A stretch of 64,000 nt of DNA from assembly GCF_029351045.1 (NCBI RefSeq), contig NZ_JARKIN010000001.1:2504001-2568000 (forward strand). The letters are read 5' to 3'. The stretch's first letter is position 1. Each line of letters opens with the position of its first letter. Below the pieces are notes generated by a model. That model made no database searches. It had not been told where the DNA came from and saw nothing but the letters and a program-made list of their open reading frames with translations. The position numbers and the translations under genes were made by a program. The DNA is from Streptomyces sp. WMMB303. Lineage in GTDB: Bacteria; Actinomycetota; Actinomycetes; Streptomycetales; Streptomycetaceae. This document shows positions 1 to 8,654 of the stretch, in pieces.

Positions 1-96
1 CCTGTTGTACCGGAGGGGTTCGGCCGCCTTGCCGAGGCGCCAGACACCGCGTTCCGGGGCTCCGACCAAGGTGACGGGAGGGAGGGGACTGGTCAT
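1..96 (-). CDS. N-terminus of an unidentified protein, cut by window edge
   Basis: An ATG at 96 is preceded by a strong GAGGAGG ribosome site (about 103-109) and opens a frame that runs off the left edge. The first residues read MTSPLPPVTLVGAPERGVWR. Only 32 codons are visible, so no family can be assigned; a soluble N-terminus is suggested because no signal peptide or membrane segment is seen. It is co-directional with the membrane-protein gene at 589-1557, but a gap of nearly 500 bp argues for its own promoter. Confidence 0.55.
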   Translation of the reverse strand, partial: MTSPLPPVTLVGAPERGVWRLGKAAEPLRYNR

Positions 97-588
97 CGCG
101 GCCTCCTCGGCGTGCCGGTGCCGGTGCCGGTGCGGGTGCCGGCCTGCCGTGCTGTGCGGCGGGGGCGGACGGCGCGGGCGTCTGACGCGTCGTGGCGTCG
201 GATCGGTGGGATCGGGAAGACGGTCATAGGTCCTTGAGGCAGCTGCGGGCAGAGGTGCGCCGAGAGGCGAGGCGCCCATTGTCGCGCAGGGGGACCAACG
301 GAAGAGGGGCTACGGAAGTGCCCTGCGGGGGCGCACAGATGAGGCGTGGAGGCGCGGACGGGGCGCACGGGGTACCCCCGAGCGCCCTTCAGCTGTTTCT
401 GCTCCCGTGGTCCCGTCCCGCTGAACGCACCGGACACGTCCTCGCGACCCGCTGCCGCCGAGCGGCTGGTCCGCCATCCGGGACGTCCGCCTTCTGCGAC
501 CGGACCCTGGGGGCCCGGCCGGCCGCCTTCCGGTCCCCGCGCCGTGCGCACTCCGCCTGTTCCGGATCGGCACCCCGAGCCCCGGGAA
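97..588. other. Intergenic region, no supported gene
   Basis: This stretch holds no frame with convincing start signals or recognisable protein sequence. The only structure noted is a run of GCCGGT hexamers at about 113-143, just upstream of the ribosome site of the partial gene. It probably carries the promoter of that gene and the 3' end of the transcript from 589-1557. Confidence 0.4.
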
Positions 589-1557
589 CTACTGTGCCGG
601 CGCCCCGCGATGCAGTATGTGCCGCTTGAGGGAATCGGGGTCGCCGATCCAGTGGAAGAGGGTGGGCTGTTCCTCGGTGCCTCCGAACTGCCAGCTGCTG
701 ACCGCCCTGCAGTCGGTGACGTCGAGAGCGAGCTGCGAGGTTCCGTCCGGCGCCGCACCCTTCGACCATGAGCCGGAGCCGTCGCAGTGCTCGTGAGCCT
801 CCCCGCTGGTCGCCGTGTCCGCGTCGTGGACGCCCAGCTCGTCGGCCACCGCGGTGCCGTCGGCGCGGAGAGTGAGGGTGCCGCCCTGGTCGTCGCTCCA
901 GACCCCGACGAGCTGTGTCTTGGTGAGCCGTGGCGGCTCGTACTCCTGGATCAGTCCGGTTCCGTAGGCCGCCAGGCCGCCGACGAAGACCACAGCCGAC
1001 AGCGCCAGTCCGCAGCCGAGGACCCCCGCGGCCAGCCCGAACCGGGCACCGGTGCGACGCAGCACGGTCACGGCCCTGCTGCACAGGACGGCGGGGACCA
1101 GGCCGACGAAGGCCACCAGAAGAACCAGCGGCAGCGCGGTCCAACCGCCCCCGAACAGCGCCGTCGGCACCCCGATGCACAGGGCTGCCGTCGCGGCGAC
1201 CGCACCGCACACGGCCAGGCACCAGCGCGCCGTCTCCGGCCGCCCCTTCTTGCGGGCCGACCAGCGCGACAGCTGTACGACCGGCAGGACGACCGCGGCC
1301 GAGCAGATCAGCCCCGCCAGGCCGAGCAGCACCATGGCGACCACGGAGACGAAGAGATATCCGACATAGGCCGGGACGCCGGCGGCGAGATAGTACTCGT
1401 CCCGCAGGCCCGCCAGGAAGTACACGACCAGCGCGAGGACTCCCTCCGCCGCCAGGGCCACGGCGCCGGTCAGCCACACGGCCGTCCAGCCTGCGCCGCC
1501 GACGCGTTCCGGTCCTCCGGGAGTCGTTCTCTCCCTTTCCACCGTCGATTGCGCCAT
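589..1557 (-). CDS. Five-helix membrane protein with C-terminal lipocalin-like domain, function unknown
   Basis: The 322-residue product has about five hydrophobic helices (roughly residues 24-48, 60-90, 112-134, 137-160 and 173-200). They are followed by a soluble region of some 110 residues. That region begins VGVWSDDQGGTLTLRADG, a pattern like the small beta-barrel 'W.d..ggtLtL.aDGt' domains found in many streptomycete lipoproteins and membrane proteins. The ATG at 1557 follows a purine-rich GGAAGGGG site. No catalytic motif is visible and no function is claimed. It lies downstream of the WD40/caspase operon on the same strand, but 257 bp separate them, so co-transcription is uncertain. 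Confidence 0.7.
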   Translation of the reverse strand: MAQSTVERERTTPGGPERVGGAGWTAVWLTGAVALAAEGVLALVVYFLAGLRDEYYLAAGVPAYVGYLFVSVVAMVLLGLAGLICSAAVVLPVVQLSRWSARKKGRPETARWCLAVCGAVAATAALCIGVPTALFGGGWTALPLVLLVAFVGLVPAVLCSRAVTVLRRTGARFGLAAGVLGCGLALSAVVFVGGLAAYGTGLIQEYEPPRLTKTQLVGVWSDDQGGTLTLRADGTAVADELGVHDADTATSGEAHEHCDGSGSWSKGAAPDGTSQLALDVTDCRAVSSWQFGGTEEQPTLFHWIGDPDSLKRHILHRGAPAQ

Positions 1558-1814
1558 TTCCCGCCCCTTCCTTCACATGTCCCCCTCATCATGCACCTGA
1601 CCGGCAGGAACGCCGCGGCCGGGGTGCCGCGCAAGAGGTCCGCGAGGCCCGGACAGGCCGGCAGGACCTCCCACCGTGCGCGCCCGCTGTGCGCTGTGCG
1701 CACAAGATCGCCACCCGTGAGGCGGACAGCTCGGGAGTCGATACGTCGCGGGGGGGAGCACACGCGTCACCGGCGAGTCGGTGACCACAGGGGACCCGCG
1801 ATCGAAGGCCCTGC

Positions 1815-4325
1815 TCAGAGGCGTTTGTCGTCGAGACGCAGGATCATCGTGCCCGCCTCCCCGGTGGCCAGCAGCACCGGCGCGGCCGATTCCGAGGCGC
1901 GCTGCGGCGCCATTTTCAGGGTGTTGACCGGATACCCGGTGACGGCTTGCAGGAGCGGTCGGTCGACGGTGGCGTCCCACAGGTGGATGCCGGTCCTGCC
2001 GGCGACCGCGAAGAGGGTGCGGCCGCGGCCGGCGGTGAACCGGGTGACGGCGGTGAGTTCGCCGTCCCCGGGATTGAACTCCCGTACGAGATCGGCTCCG
2101 TCGTACGACCGATCCCGCGATCGCTCCTCCGGCCGCGGCCCCGGATCCTGCTCCCGCTCCTCCCCGTCCTGCTCTTCCTCCCGCACCGACCAGACTTTCA
2201 GCGAGCCGTCCTGCCCGGCGGTCGCCAGCCGCAGCCCGCCGTTGTCCAGCGGGAAGAAGGCCACGTCGTTCACGGCGTGCTGCTCACAGCGGATGGTGAT
2301 CGGGTCCGGCCGGTGGCCGTCATCCGCCGCGCGAGAGTGCCGCCGCAGGTCCCAGATCCGCACGTTGCCGTCGCTGCCGCCGGAGGCGAGCAGGAACCCG
2401 TACCGGGAGTGCACGGAGGCCAGGCAGCGGACGCTGAGGACGTGCTGGGAGAAGCTGTGCACGGTTTGGCCGGTGCTCAGGTCCCACACCAGGACTCTGC
2501 CGTCGGCGCCGCCGCCGGCCAGCAGCGCGGTGGAGTCGTCGACCATCGGCACCAGGCACAGCGCCGGTGAGTAGTGGCCCGTCAGTTCGCGGACGGTCGA
2601 GACCGGGCCGCGCTCGGTGAGGTCCCACAGGGCGACGCTGCTGTCGCTCATCCCCGCCGCCAGCAGCAGCCGGGTGCCCAGCGGGACCCAGGCAAGCGCC
2701 GTCGGGGAGTCCCCCTCGTGGACGAGCCGCTCGGCGCCGGTCTCGATGTTCCACACCTTGGTCCGCGTCTCCTCGGCGGTGGCCAGCAGGCGCATGGGCG
2801 GGGGCGAGAGGGCACTGACGGTGATCGGGGTCCAGACGCGCGGGGGGTCGTGCAGCGCGGCCGCCGACAGCGGCCAGGCGCGGATGGTGCAGTCCAGCCC
2901 GGCGCTGTAGAGGCGGGTGTGCCCGTCGCGGGTGACGGAGGTGAGGGCGGTGGCCGGAGCGGAGTGCCCCGGCAGGGCCTGGTGCAGGGGGCGCAGAGCG
3001 GGCAGTTCCCACAGCCGTACGGTGCCGTCCGCCGACGCCGAGGCGAGGGTCTGCCGGTTCTCGACCTCGACGACCCGGAGGGCTGTCGCCTGGGTGGTGC
3101 CCGGCCCGGTACCGGTCGGCGGGGCGAGGCGGGGGTGCGGTGCGGCCGCGTCGTGGAGGGCCAGCGAACCGTCCTCCAGCGCGACGACGTACCGGCCGCT
3201 GCCGTCCGGCGGGGCCAGCAGCGCGCGGACGGCAGCGGGATGGCGGGAGCACCGGGTGGTGGTACGGCCGTCGAAGCACCCGACCGTGTCGTGCTGGGCG
3301 AACAGCAGCACCGGCGTCCCGCGGGGCCGCGGGCCCGGCACCACGGCGTCGCCGTCCTGCGCCGGGGCTCCGCCGCCCGGGGCCGGCGGAGCCGCGCGGC
3401 CGGGCAGCCGGGTGCTCTGGAGGAGCACCGGGGCGCTTTCGAGGACGGGGAGGGGGATGTCGACCGGCTGGAAGGTGGCGGCGTCGAAGGCGGCGATGTG
3501 CCCGTCGTCGTAGGCCGCCAGGAGGGTGGAGGCGTACGCGGACTGCTCGTGGCGGATCAGGGAGCTGACCCAGGCGCGCTCGCGGTGATGGATCTGCCGT
3601 ATCGGCCGGGCCCGGTGCGCGTCGAGCACGGTGACCCGTCCGTCGGTCCCGGCGGTGACGACGAGCCCGTCGGCCAGTGGGAGCAGTTGGGTGACGGCGC
3701 CCTGGTGCAGCGGCAGCGGGGCGGCGGCCGCGGTGCCGTCGGGGCGCAGGAGGCGTACCGCGCCGTGGTCGTCCCCTGCGACGACGAGCGTCCGGCGGGG
3801 CCCGCGGGGGGTGAGGGACGTCAGGGAGGTGACGGCGGGATCGGTGAGGGCCCAGAGATTCTCGGCGCTGGCGCAGTCGCTCCACAGCGGGGTGACCGGT
3901 GATCCGGCGAACGGTTCCGGCGGGGTGCCGCGCTGCTCCGGCGGCAGGTGCCGGGCCGTGGCGGCGTGGTGGGCCAGTTGCAGGCTGGCGAGCCGGGAGA
4001 GCGGGCTGAGGTTGCGGGTGAAGGGTTCGAGTTTGGCCCACGCCTGGAGCCACTGCTGCCGGAGCGGGCTGGACTCCCCGGCCGCCAGCAGGCGGCGGAC
4101 CGCGGCGCTGGTCTCCCAGGGCAGCAGGGCGGGTGGCACGTGCGTGTCGTCCAGCACATGGCCCTGGGCCGCGTGCTGGGCCAGGTGGCGGCGCAGATAG
4201 GGGTGCGGGGGGATGCTGGGGTCGTCGGGCACCAGACCGGCCAGCGCGGCGGCCAGCTTCTGCTGGATCTCCACCTGGCCGGGAGCCTGCGGGCCGCGGT
4301 CGGGGCGCTCGGGCGGTTCGGTCAC
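1815..4325 (-). CDS. WD40 repeat protein, sensor half of a split STAND NTPase
   Basis: This 836-residue protein carries many WD40 blades, the clearest being TRLYSAGLDCTIRAWPL, SSVALWDL, GADGRVLVWDL, GSDGNVRIWDL and AGQDGSLKVWSV. There are enough blades for one or two propellers. The first ~150 residues are helical and contain PYLRRHLAQHA, which resembles the arm that follows the NACHT/STAND ATPase module in streptomycete NTPase-WD40 fusions. Its ATG overlaps the stop of the caspase-ATPase gene by 4 bp (ATGA, 4322-4325), so translation is coupled. The natural reading is that a normally single caspase-STAND-WD40 chain is made here as two subunits, with the propeller sensing a ligand. An acidic insert (EEEQDGEEREQDPG) splits the last blades. 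Confidence 0.85.
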   Translation of the reverse strand: MTEPPERPDRGPQAPGQVEIQQKLAAALAGLVPDDPSIPPHPYLRRHLAQHAAQGHVLDDTHVPPALLPWETSAAVRRLLAAGESSPLRQQWLQAWAKLEPFTRNLSPLSRLASLQLAHHAATARHLPPEQRGTPPEPFAGSPVTPLWSDCASAENLWALTDPAVTSLTSLTPRGPRRTLVVAGDDHGAVRLLRPDGTAAAAPLPLHQGAVTQLLPLADGLVVTAGTDGRVTVLDAHRARPIRQIHHRERAWVSSLIRHEQSAYASTLLAAYDDGHIAAFDAATFQPVDIPLPVLESAPVLLQSTRLPGRAAPPAPGGGAPAQDGDAVVPGPRPRGTPVLLFAQHDTVGCFDGRTTTRCSRHPAAVRALLAPPDGSGRYVVALEDGSLALHDAAAPHPRLAPPTGTGPGTTQATALRVVEVENRQTLASASADGTVRLWELPALRPLHQALPGHSAPATALTSVTRDGHTRLYSAGLDCTIRAWPLSAAALHDPPRVWTPITVSALSPPPMRLLATAEETRTKVWNIETGAERLVHEGDSPTALAWVPLGTRLLLAAGMSDSSVALWDLTERGPVSTVRELTGHYSPALCLVPMVDDSTALLAGGGADGRVLVWDLSTGQTVHSFSQHVLSVRCLASVHSRYGFLLASGGSDGNVRIWDLRRHSRAADDGHRPDPITIRCEQHAVNDVAFFPLDNGGLRLATAGQDGSLKVWSVREEEQDGEEREQDPGPRPEERSRDRSYDGADLVREFNPGDGELTAVTRFTAGRGRTLFAVAGRTGIHLWDATVDRPLLQAVTGYPVNTLKMAPQRASESAAPVLLATGEAGTMILRLDDKRL

Positions 4326-6526
4326 GCGATGCCGCCGTCGTCGAGCAGGGTGCCCGCGCGCAGGACTTCGGTGAGGGATTCGTGCGTCGGGCGGTAGACG
4401 CGTCGTTCGTCCTGGTGGTCATGGGTCAGATAGCCGTTGAGCCGGCTGCCGAGCAGCTTCTCGATCATCTCGTCCCAGTTCTCCAGGGGCCTGCCCAGCA
4501 GCGTCTGGGCCATCGCCGGCCAGATGACCGACCAGGGCACGCCGGAGCCCTCCGCGAAGGCGGCGGCCCGCAGCAGCGCGTGCGCGACGTCGGCGGGCAG
4601 CCCTTCCTCGGCCACCAGTGCCAGATCGCGCCGCAGCAGGCCCCGGACGCCGAGTCCCAGCATCTGCTGCCATTCCGGTTGCCGCACCGTGTGCACGGGG
4701 TCCGCGTCGCCCTTGAGCTGTTCCCCGGCCAGGCGCGCGTCGATGAAGGACGGCCACACCTGCCGGGCCACCAGGGCGGCGGCCTCGTGTGCTGCTCGCG
4801 GGTGGCTGCGGTCGCCGAGGAGAGCGGTCACGTACTCCGCGATGTCGGCGGTGCTCTGCTCGTCGTCGGTGCGTTCCACTTCGGCGCTCGGGAAGGTCTC
4901 GCGCAGCAGGTCGAGCAGACCGCGCTGCGCGTCGGGGCAGGTGTCCGCCGGTGCTGCCGCGGCCGGTCTGCTGGAGCGCACGCCGAGCAGCAGGCTCAGC
5001 TCCGCGGGGCCAGGCCCGCCGCTTCCGCCCTCCGCGTCATCCGCCGGTCCCGGCGCTTCCGGCGCCCCGGGCTCCCCCGCGGCCCGCGGCGCTCCCCGCT
5101 CCCCCGCCGCTCTCCGCTCGCCCCTGGCCTGGGAGGGCAGGCGGGCGGTGCAGAACTCGCCGAGGGGACCCAGCACATCGCTGACGATACGGTCGGCTTC
5201 CTCGGATTCGTCCAGGCCGTCCAGGACGACGCCCACCCGTCCGGTGCGGCCGCGCAGATGGGTGACGAGCTGCCGGGACCAGCAGGTGACCGGGTCCTCG
5301 GCCGACTCGGGGACTGCGGGGGTCTCGCCGAGTGCGCGCAGCAGGGCGGCGGCGACCTGGGAGGCGTCCTGGTGGCGGGCGAGGACGGCCGCGTCGACGG
5401 AGCCGGGCGGCGGGACGGTGGCGGCGGGTACCTGTTCGGTCGCCGCCTTGCACAGCGGCTGGTTCCGGTAGGCGGGGTCGCTGAGGACCACCGCGCGGGC
5501 GAGCACGGCGGACTTCCCGCTGCCCGCGCTGCCGGTGACCAGCAGGACTCCCCGGGCGCGGGTGCCGTCCAGGTGGGTGGTGAGCGTCCGGTTGAGGCGC
5601 TCGCGGCCGCGGAAGTACCAGCCGCTGTCGCCGTCCTGGGTGCGGCCGGTGGCCCGGTCGAGCCAGTAGCCGTCCTTGGTGTTGCCGCCGCCGTGTGCAC
5701 TGCCGGGGCCGGTGCTCTCGCGGTCGTGCCGGTAGCCCGGGTTGGGGATGCACGGCGTCGGTTCGAGCGGGCTGGAGCTGTGGACCAGTTGGCGCAGCCG
5801 GTGCCGCTCACGTTCCGGGCCGCGCCGCAGGCCGCGTTCGAACTCGGCCATGAAGTCGCCGACGCTCAGGTGCGGCGTGGTCACCCCGGCGTTGGTACGC
5901 AGCCGGTGCAGGGCCCCGCGCAGCAGCGTGGGGAACCGGCGCACCTGTACCGGACGGTCGTGGCCGCAGGTGACCAGGACGTCCAGCCGGCAGGTCTCGC
6001 GACGCTGCTGACCGATGTCGGCGTAGAGCGCGGTGAGTTCGGAGGCCAGCTGTCCCGCGTAGCAGGCGTTGACGATGACCAGGACGTTCTCCGCGTGCGA
6101 GTCCAGAGCCGCGGCGACCACGTCCGCGGTCCGCACGGCGGTGGCGAGCTTGCGGTTCTTCACCGAGCCGGGCAGCTTCAGGTAGTGGGAGCGGGACGCG
6201 CCGGCGAGTCCGTGGCCGGTGACGAACAGCACCAGGGCCTGCCCGCCCAGCTCCCGCACCTTCCGCTCCCGGAAGAAGTCCTCCACATCGTCCCGGGTCT
6301 CCAGCACCGGGTTGGGCACCTGGTGGAAGGCGGTGGACGACCCCTCGGCCGACCACCACGCGGTGACCACGTCCAACTGCTCGCGGATGCCGCCGGTGAA
6401 CTCCTCGTCGCCGTCCCCGTAGTCGAGGACCGCGAGCGTCAGCAGAGTGCGCGGGGGCGGCACGTCCGCCTTCTCGTCCGCCGAGAAGGCGTCGCGCAAC
6501 TCGACTCCTCCCCCAACACCGCTCAT
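4322..6526 (-). CDS. Caspase-like protease fused to STAND-type P-loop ATPase
   Basis: The 734-residue product has a caspase (C14)-like domain at about residues 25-240. The His of VLFVTGHGLAG (H105) and the Cys of VIVNACYAG (C155) form the expected dyad. A P-loop ATPase follows with Walker A GSAGSGKS (332-339) and Walker B VVLDGLDE (433-440), the arrangement of NACHT/STAND signalling ATPases. A Gly/Ala/Glu/Pro-rich insert lies after Walker B. The ATG at 6526 was chosen because the caspase fold starts soon after it and it faces the divergent hydrolase start 19 bp away; upstream in-frame residues look non-coding. No clear ribosome site is present. The inferred role is a ligand-gated protease that triggers a suicide or defence response with the WD40 partner. 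Confidence 0.85.
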   Translation of the reverse strand: MSGVGGGVELRDAFSADEKADVPPPRTLLTLAVLDYGDGDEEFTGGIREQLDVVTAWWSAEGSSTAFHQVPNPVLETRDDVEDFFRERKVRELGGQALVLFVTGHGLAGASRSHYLKLPGSVKNRKLATAVRTADVVAAALDSHAENVLVIVNACYAGQLASELTALYADIGQQRRETCRLDVLVTCGHDRPVQVRRFPTLLRGALHRLRTNAGVTTPHLSVGDFMAEFERGLRRGPERERHRLRQLVHSSSPLEPTPCIPNPGYRHDRESTGPGSAHGGGNTKDGYWLDRATGRTQDGDSGWYFRGRERLNRTLTTHLDGTRARGVLLVTGSAGSGKSAVLARAVVLSDPAYRNQPLCKAATEQVPAATVPPPGSVDAAVLARHQDASQVAAALLRALGETPAVPESAEDPVTCWSRQLVTHLRGRTGRVGVVLDGLDESEEADRIVSDVLGPLGEFCTARLPSQARGERRAAGERGAPRAAGEPGAPEAPGPADDAEGGSGGPGPAELSLLLGVRSSRPAAAAPADTCPDAQRGLLDLLRETFPSAEVERTDDEQSTADIAEYVTALLGDRSHPRAAHEAAALVARQVWPSFIDARLAGEQLKGDADPVHTVRQPEWQQMLGLGVRGLLRRDLALVAEEGLPADVAHALLRAAAFAEGSGVPWSVIWPAMAQTLLGRPLENWDEMIEKLLGSRLNGYLTHDHQDERRVYRPTHESLTEVLRAGTLLDDGGIA

Positions 6527-6532
6527 GGTGCC

Positions 6533-6538
6533 TATCGT
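6533..6538 (+). promoter_or_regulatory. Candidate -10 box (TATCGT) for a leaderless hydrolase transcript
   Basis: TATCGT fits the actinobacterial TAnnnT -10 pattern and is separated by exactly seven bases from the ATG at 6546. No ribosome site precedes that ATG, so transcription would begin at or next to the start codon. No good -35 is visible. The 19-bp gap to the divergent caspase gene means the two promoters overlap. Confidence 0.4.
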
Positions 6539-6545
6539 TGCAGGT

Positions 6546-8018
6546 ATGAGTCCGCCTTCGCAGTGGAACGCCGCCACGTCCCTCGCCCCGGCCGTCACCC
6601 ACGACGCGATCGTCATCGTGCCGGGCATCATGGGCAGCGAACTGATCAACGCCGGAGGCGAGGTCCTGTGGGGGCTCTCCCATCCCCGTTGGCTCGCCAA
6701 GGCGTGGCTGAGCAGGTCGGGGCTCGGCTCCCTGCACGTCACCGACGCGGAGCGCGCGGGAGAGCCCGGGTCCGTGCGGGCGAGCCGACTGCTGCGCTTC
6801 CCCACCTGGATTCCCTTCGTCGGCGGTGTCGAGCCCTACACCCGGCTGGTCGAGGACGCGGGCGCGGTCGCGGCCCATCCGCGGGCCCTGCGCACCTTCC
6901 CCTACGACTGGCGGCTGCCCGTGCGCACCAACGCGCGGCTACTGGCGCAGGAGGCCCGTCGTCACCTGGAGGAGTGGCGTGCGCATCCGGCCCATGCACA
7001 GGCGCGGCGGCTGGCGGTGGACGAACGCGAGGCGCGGCTGGTCTTCGTCGCGCACTCGATGGGCGGTCTGGTCACCTACGCCGCGCTCGCGCTCGGCGGC
7101 GACAGCGAACTCGCCGCCGAGACCCGGGGCGTGATGACGCTGGGCACCCCCTTCCAGGGGTCGGTGGACGCGGCCTGCATCCTCAATGGCGTCCAGGGCG
7201 CGCCGCTGCCCCTGCCGCACCGCAAACTCGCCGCACTGGCCGCGACCATGCCCGGCGTACACGACCTGCTCCCCCGCCACCTGTGTGTGGAGGACGGGAC
7301 CGAGGTCCGCCGCCTCACCTCCGCGGACGTCGCCGCGCTCGGCGGCGACAAGGACCTGAACGCGGACGCGGAGGCGTTCCGGCAGAAGCTGCTCACCCAG
7401 CCGCTGCCGTGCCACCGCCAGCTCGTGGGTATCCAGCAGCGGACGGCCGCGTCCATGACACTGGAAGACGGCGTCGTCCGACCGGCGGAGTACTCCTTCC
7501 GCAGTCACACCGACGGCGAACTGCTCCGGGACCGCCACGGTGTGCCCCGGCGCTTCCCGGTACAGGGGGACGGCACGGTCCACCGCGCCTCCGCTTCCCT
7601 GCTCTCCTCGTCCGCTTCCGTGCCTTTCGCGCTCCAGCACGGCACGCTGGCCAGCGACAAGGCGGCCCGACTGGCGGTCGTCGACTTTCTGCTGGAGGAG
7701 GATCCGCTGGGCCCCGACCAGGCGGACGGCGCGCTGGGCCTCCAGGTGCCGGACTACGTCGTACCGGGCGCGGAGTGGCAGGTCGACATCACCGGCACGG
7801 ACGACCCGTCGGGCGTCGAGTGCACCCTGTCCGCGCTGGACGGCGACGGCTGGAGCCGGGAGGGCAGCCCGTACGCCGACGGCGACGACCTGCTCCGCGT
7901 GGACCTGCGGGTACCCCGGCCCGGCCTCTACCGGCTCACCGTGACGGCCCCCTACAGCCCCACCACCCTCACCCAGCTCGTCTTCGCGGGCCCCGACGGC
8001 ACGGCCGACGGCCGTTGA
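6546..8018 (+). CDS. LCAT-like alpha/beta hydrolase (predicted phospholipase/acyltransferase)
   Basis: The 490-residue protein matches the lecithin:cholesterol acyltransferase family. IVIVPGIMGSEL (22-33) forms the oxyanion region, FPYDWRL (118-124) is the family signature, VAHSMGG contains the nucleophile S171, and GDGTVHRAS (341-349) supplies the catalytic His (H346). The last ~85 residues look like a beta-rich accessory domain. There is no signal peptide, so it should act in the cytosol on lipids of the cell's own membrane. Divergent pairing with a caspase-STAND gene suggests it is an effector or companion in the same conflict system. The ATG at 6546 is preferred because the sequence before it looks non-coding and a TAnnnT box sits seven bases upstream. 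Confidence 0.85.
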   Translation: MSPPSQWNAATSLAPAVTHDAIVIVPGIMGSELINAGGEVLWGLSHPRWLAKAWLSRSGLGSLHVTDAERAGEPGSVRASRLLRFPTWIPFVGGVEPYTRLVEDAGAVAAHPRALRTFPYDWRLPVRTNARLLAQEARRHLEEWRAHPAHAQARRLAVDEREARLVFVAHSMGGLVTYAALALGGDSELAAETRGVMTLGTPFQGSVDAACILNGVQGAPLPLPHRKLAALAATMPGVHDLLPRHLCVEDGTEVRRLTSADVAALGGDKDLNADAEAFRQKLLTQPLPCHRQLVGIQQRTAASMTLEDGVVRPAEYSFRSHTDGELLRDRHGVPRRFPVQGDGTVHRASASLLSSSASVPFALQHGTLASDKAARLAVVDFLLEEDPLGPDQADGALGLQVPDYVVPGAEWQVDITGTDDPSGVECTLSALDGDGWSREGSPYADGDDLLRVDLRVPRPGLYRLTVTAPYSPTTLTQLVFAGPDGTADGR

Positions 8019-8047
8019 GACGGTGCCGGTGAGGAGGCAACGCTCGA

Positions 8048-8072
8048 GCATCGTCGGCGCCCGCGACGATGC
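8048..8072. terminator. Bidirectional hairpin terminator
   Basis: A perfect 9-bp stem, GCATCGTCG pairing with CGACGATGC, encloses a 7-base loop. It lies between the convergent hydrolase (ends 8018) and TPR-like gene (ends 8121). No T-run follows, as is usual in Streptomyces. Confidence 0.6.
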
Positions 8073-8120
8073 GGAGCGGGTTGCGCGCCGACGTGCGGCG
8101 GCCCGGCGGCACAGCCGCCG

Positions 8121-8630
8121 TCAGGCGGCGGGCCCCGGAGCGGAGGCCCGCTTGGCGGTGTCGCGCCGGCGGATGGCCTCGGCCACCTCGTCGAGGGCGG
8201 TGCGCAGGACGGATCCGTACGTGTCCGGGGAGAGGGCGTGGGCGTGCTCTCCGGCTGCGGTGATGTGTTCGGTGGCCGCGTCGAAGGCGCCGAGACGGCG
8301 GTAGTCGTCGGCGAGGTTGAGGTGCAGGGACGGATAGAAGCCGGCGAGGTGCAGACCGGCGTGGTGCTGCTGAACGCGCTGCTCGGTGACGGCGTCGGCA
8401 GCGTCCAGGGCGCGGATGTCCCAGGCCAGGGCCGGTGCCGGGGCGTCGTGGAGGTCTGCCAGATGGTGCGCGAGGGTGCAGCGGTGCAGCGGGTCGCCGG
8501 TGACGCCGATCGTGGACCACAGATTCAGCAGCTTCCGGCGGGCGGAGGCGGCGTCGCCGGTTCGGCCTTCCTCGACGGCGCGGCCGATGGCCTCCATGGT
8601 GGCGTCGGGGCCGGCAGGGGTGGCGGTCAT
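8121..8630 (-). CDS. Small helical TPR-like protein
   Basis: This 169-residue protein is predicted to be all-helical with degenerate tetratricopeptide-like pairs, for example HLADLHDAPAPALAWDIRAL and LNLADDYRRLGAFDAATEHI. It has no signal peptide or membrane segment. The ATG at 8630 follows GAGGAAG. It is the last gene of a run with the MerR-clamp gene (24 bp gap) and the GNAT gene, so all three are probably co-transcribed. TPR-like folds bind proteins; no partner can be named from sequence. It ends at a hairpin shared with the convergent hydrolase. Confidence 0.65.
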   Translation of the reverse strand: MTATPAGPDATMEAIGRAVEEGRTGDAASARRKLLNLWSTIGVTGDPLHRCTLAHHLADLHDAPAPALAWDIRALDAADAVTEQRVQQHHAGLHLAGFYPSLHLNLADDYRRLGAFDAATEHITAAGEHAHALSPDTYGSVLRTALDEVAEAIRRRDTAKRASAPGPAA

Positions 8631-8654
8631 GGTGTTCTTCCTCGTCGTTCTCGC

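Noticed and set aside
97..588. Possible genes in the first 600 bp on either strand
   Set aside because: Several frames are open, but none has a ribosome site, conserved motif or plausible amino-acid composition.
4133..8032. A 3.9-kb open frame on the plus strand across the WD40, caspase and hydrolase genes
   Set aside because: It reads antisense to the conserved caspase/ATPase motifs and is Arg/Gly/Ala-rich without any domain. Long antisense open frames are expected at this GC content. The same holds for 14297-18655 (+) and 34189-38607 (-).
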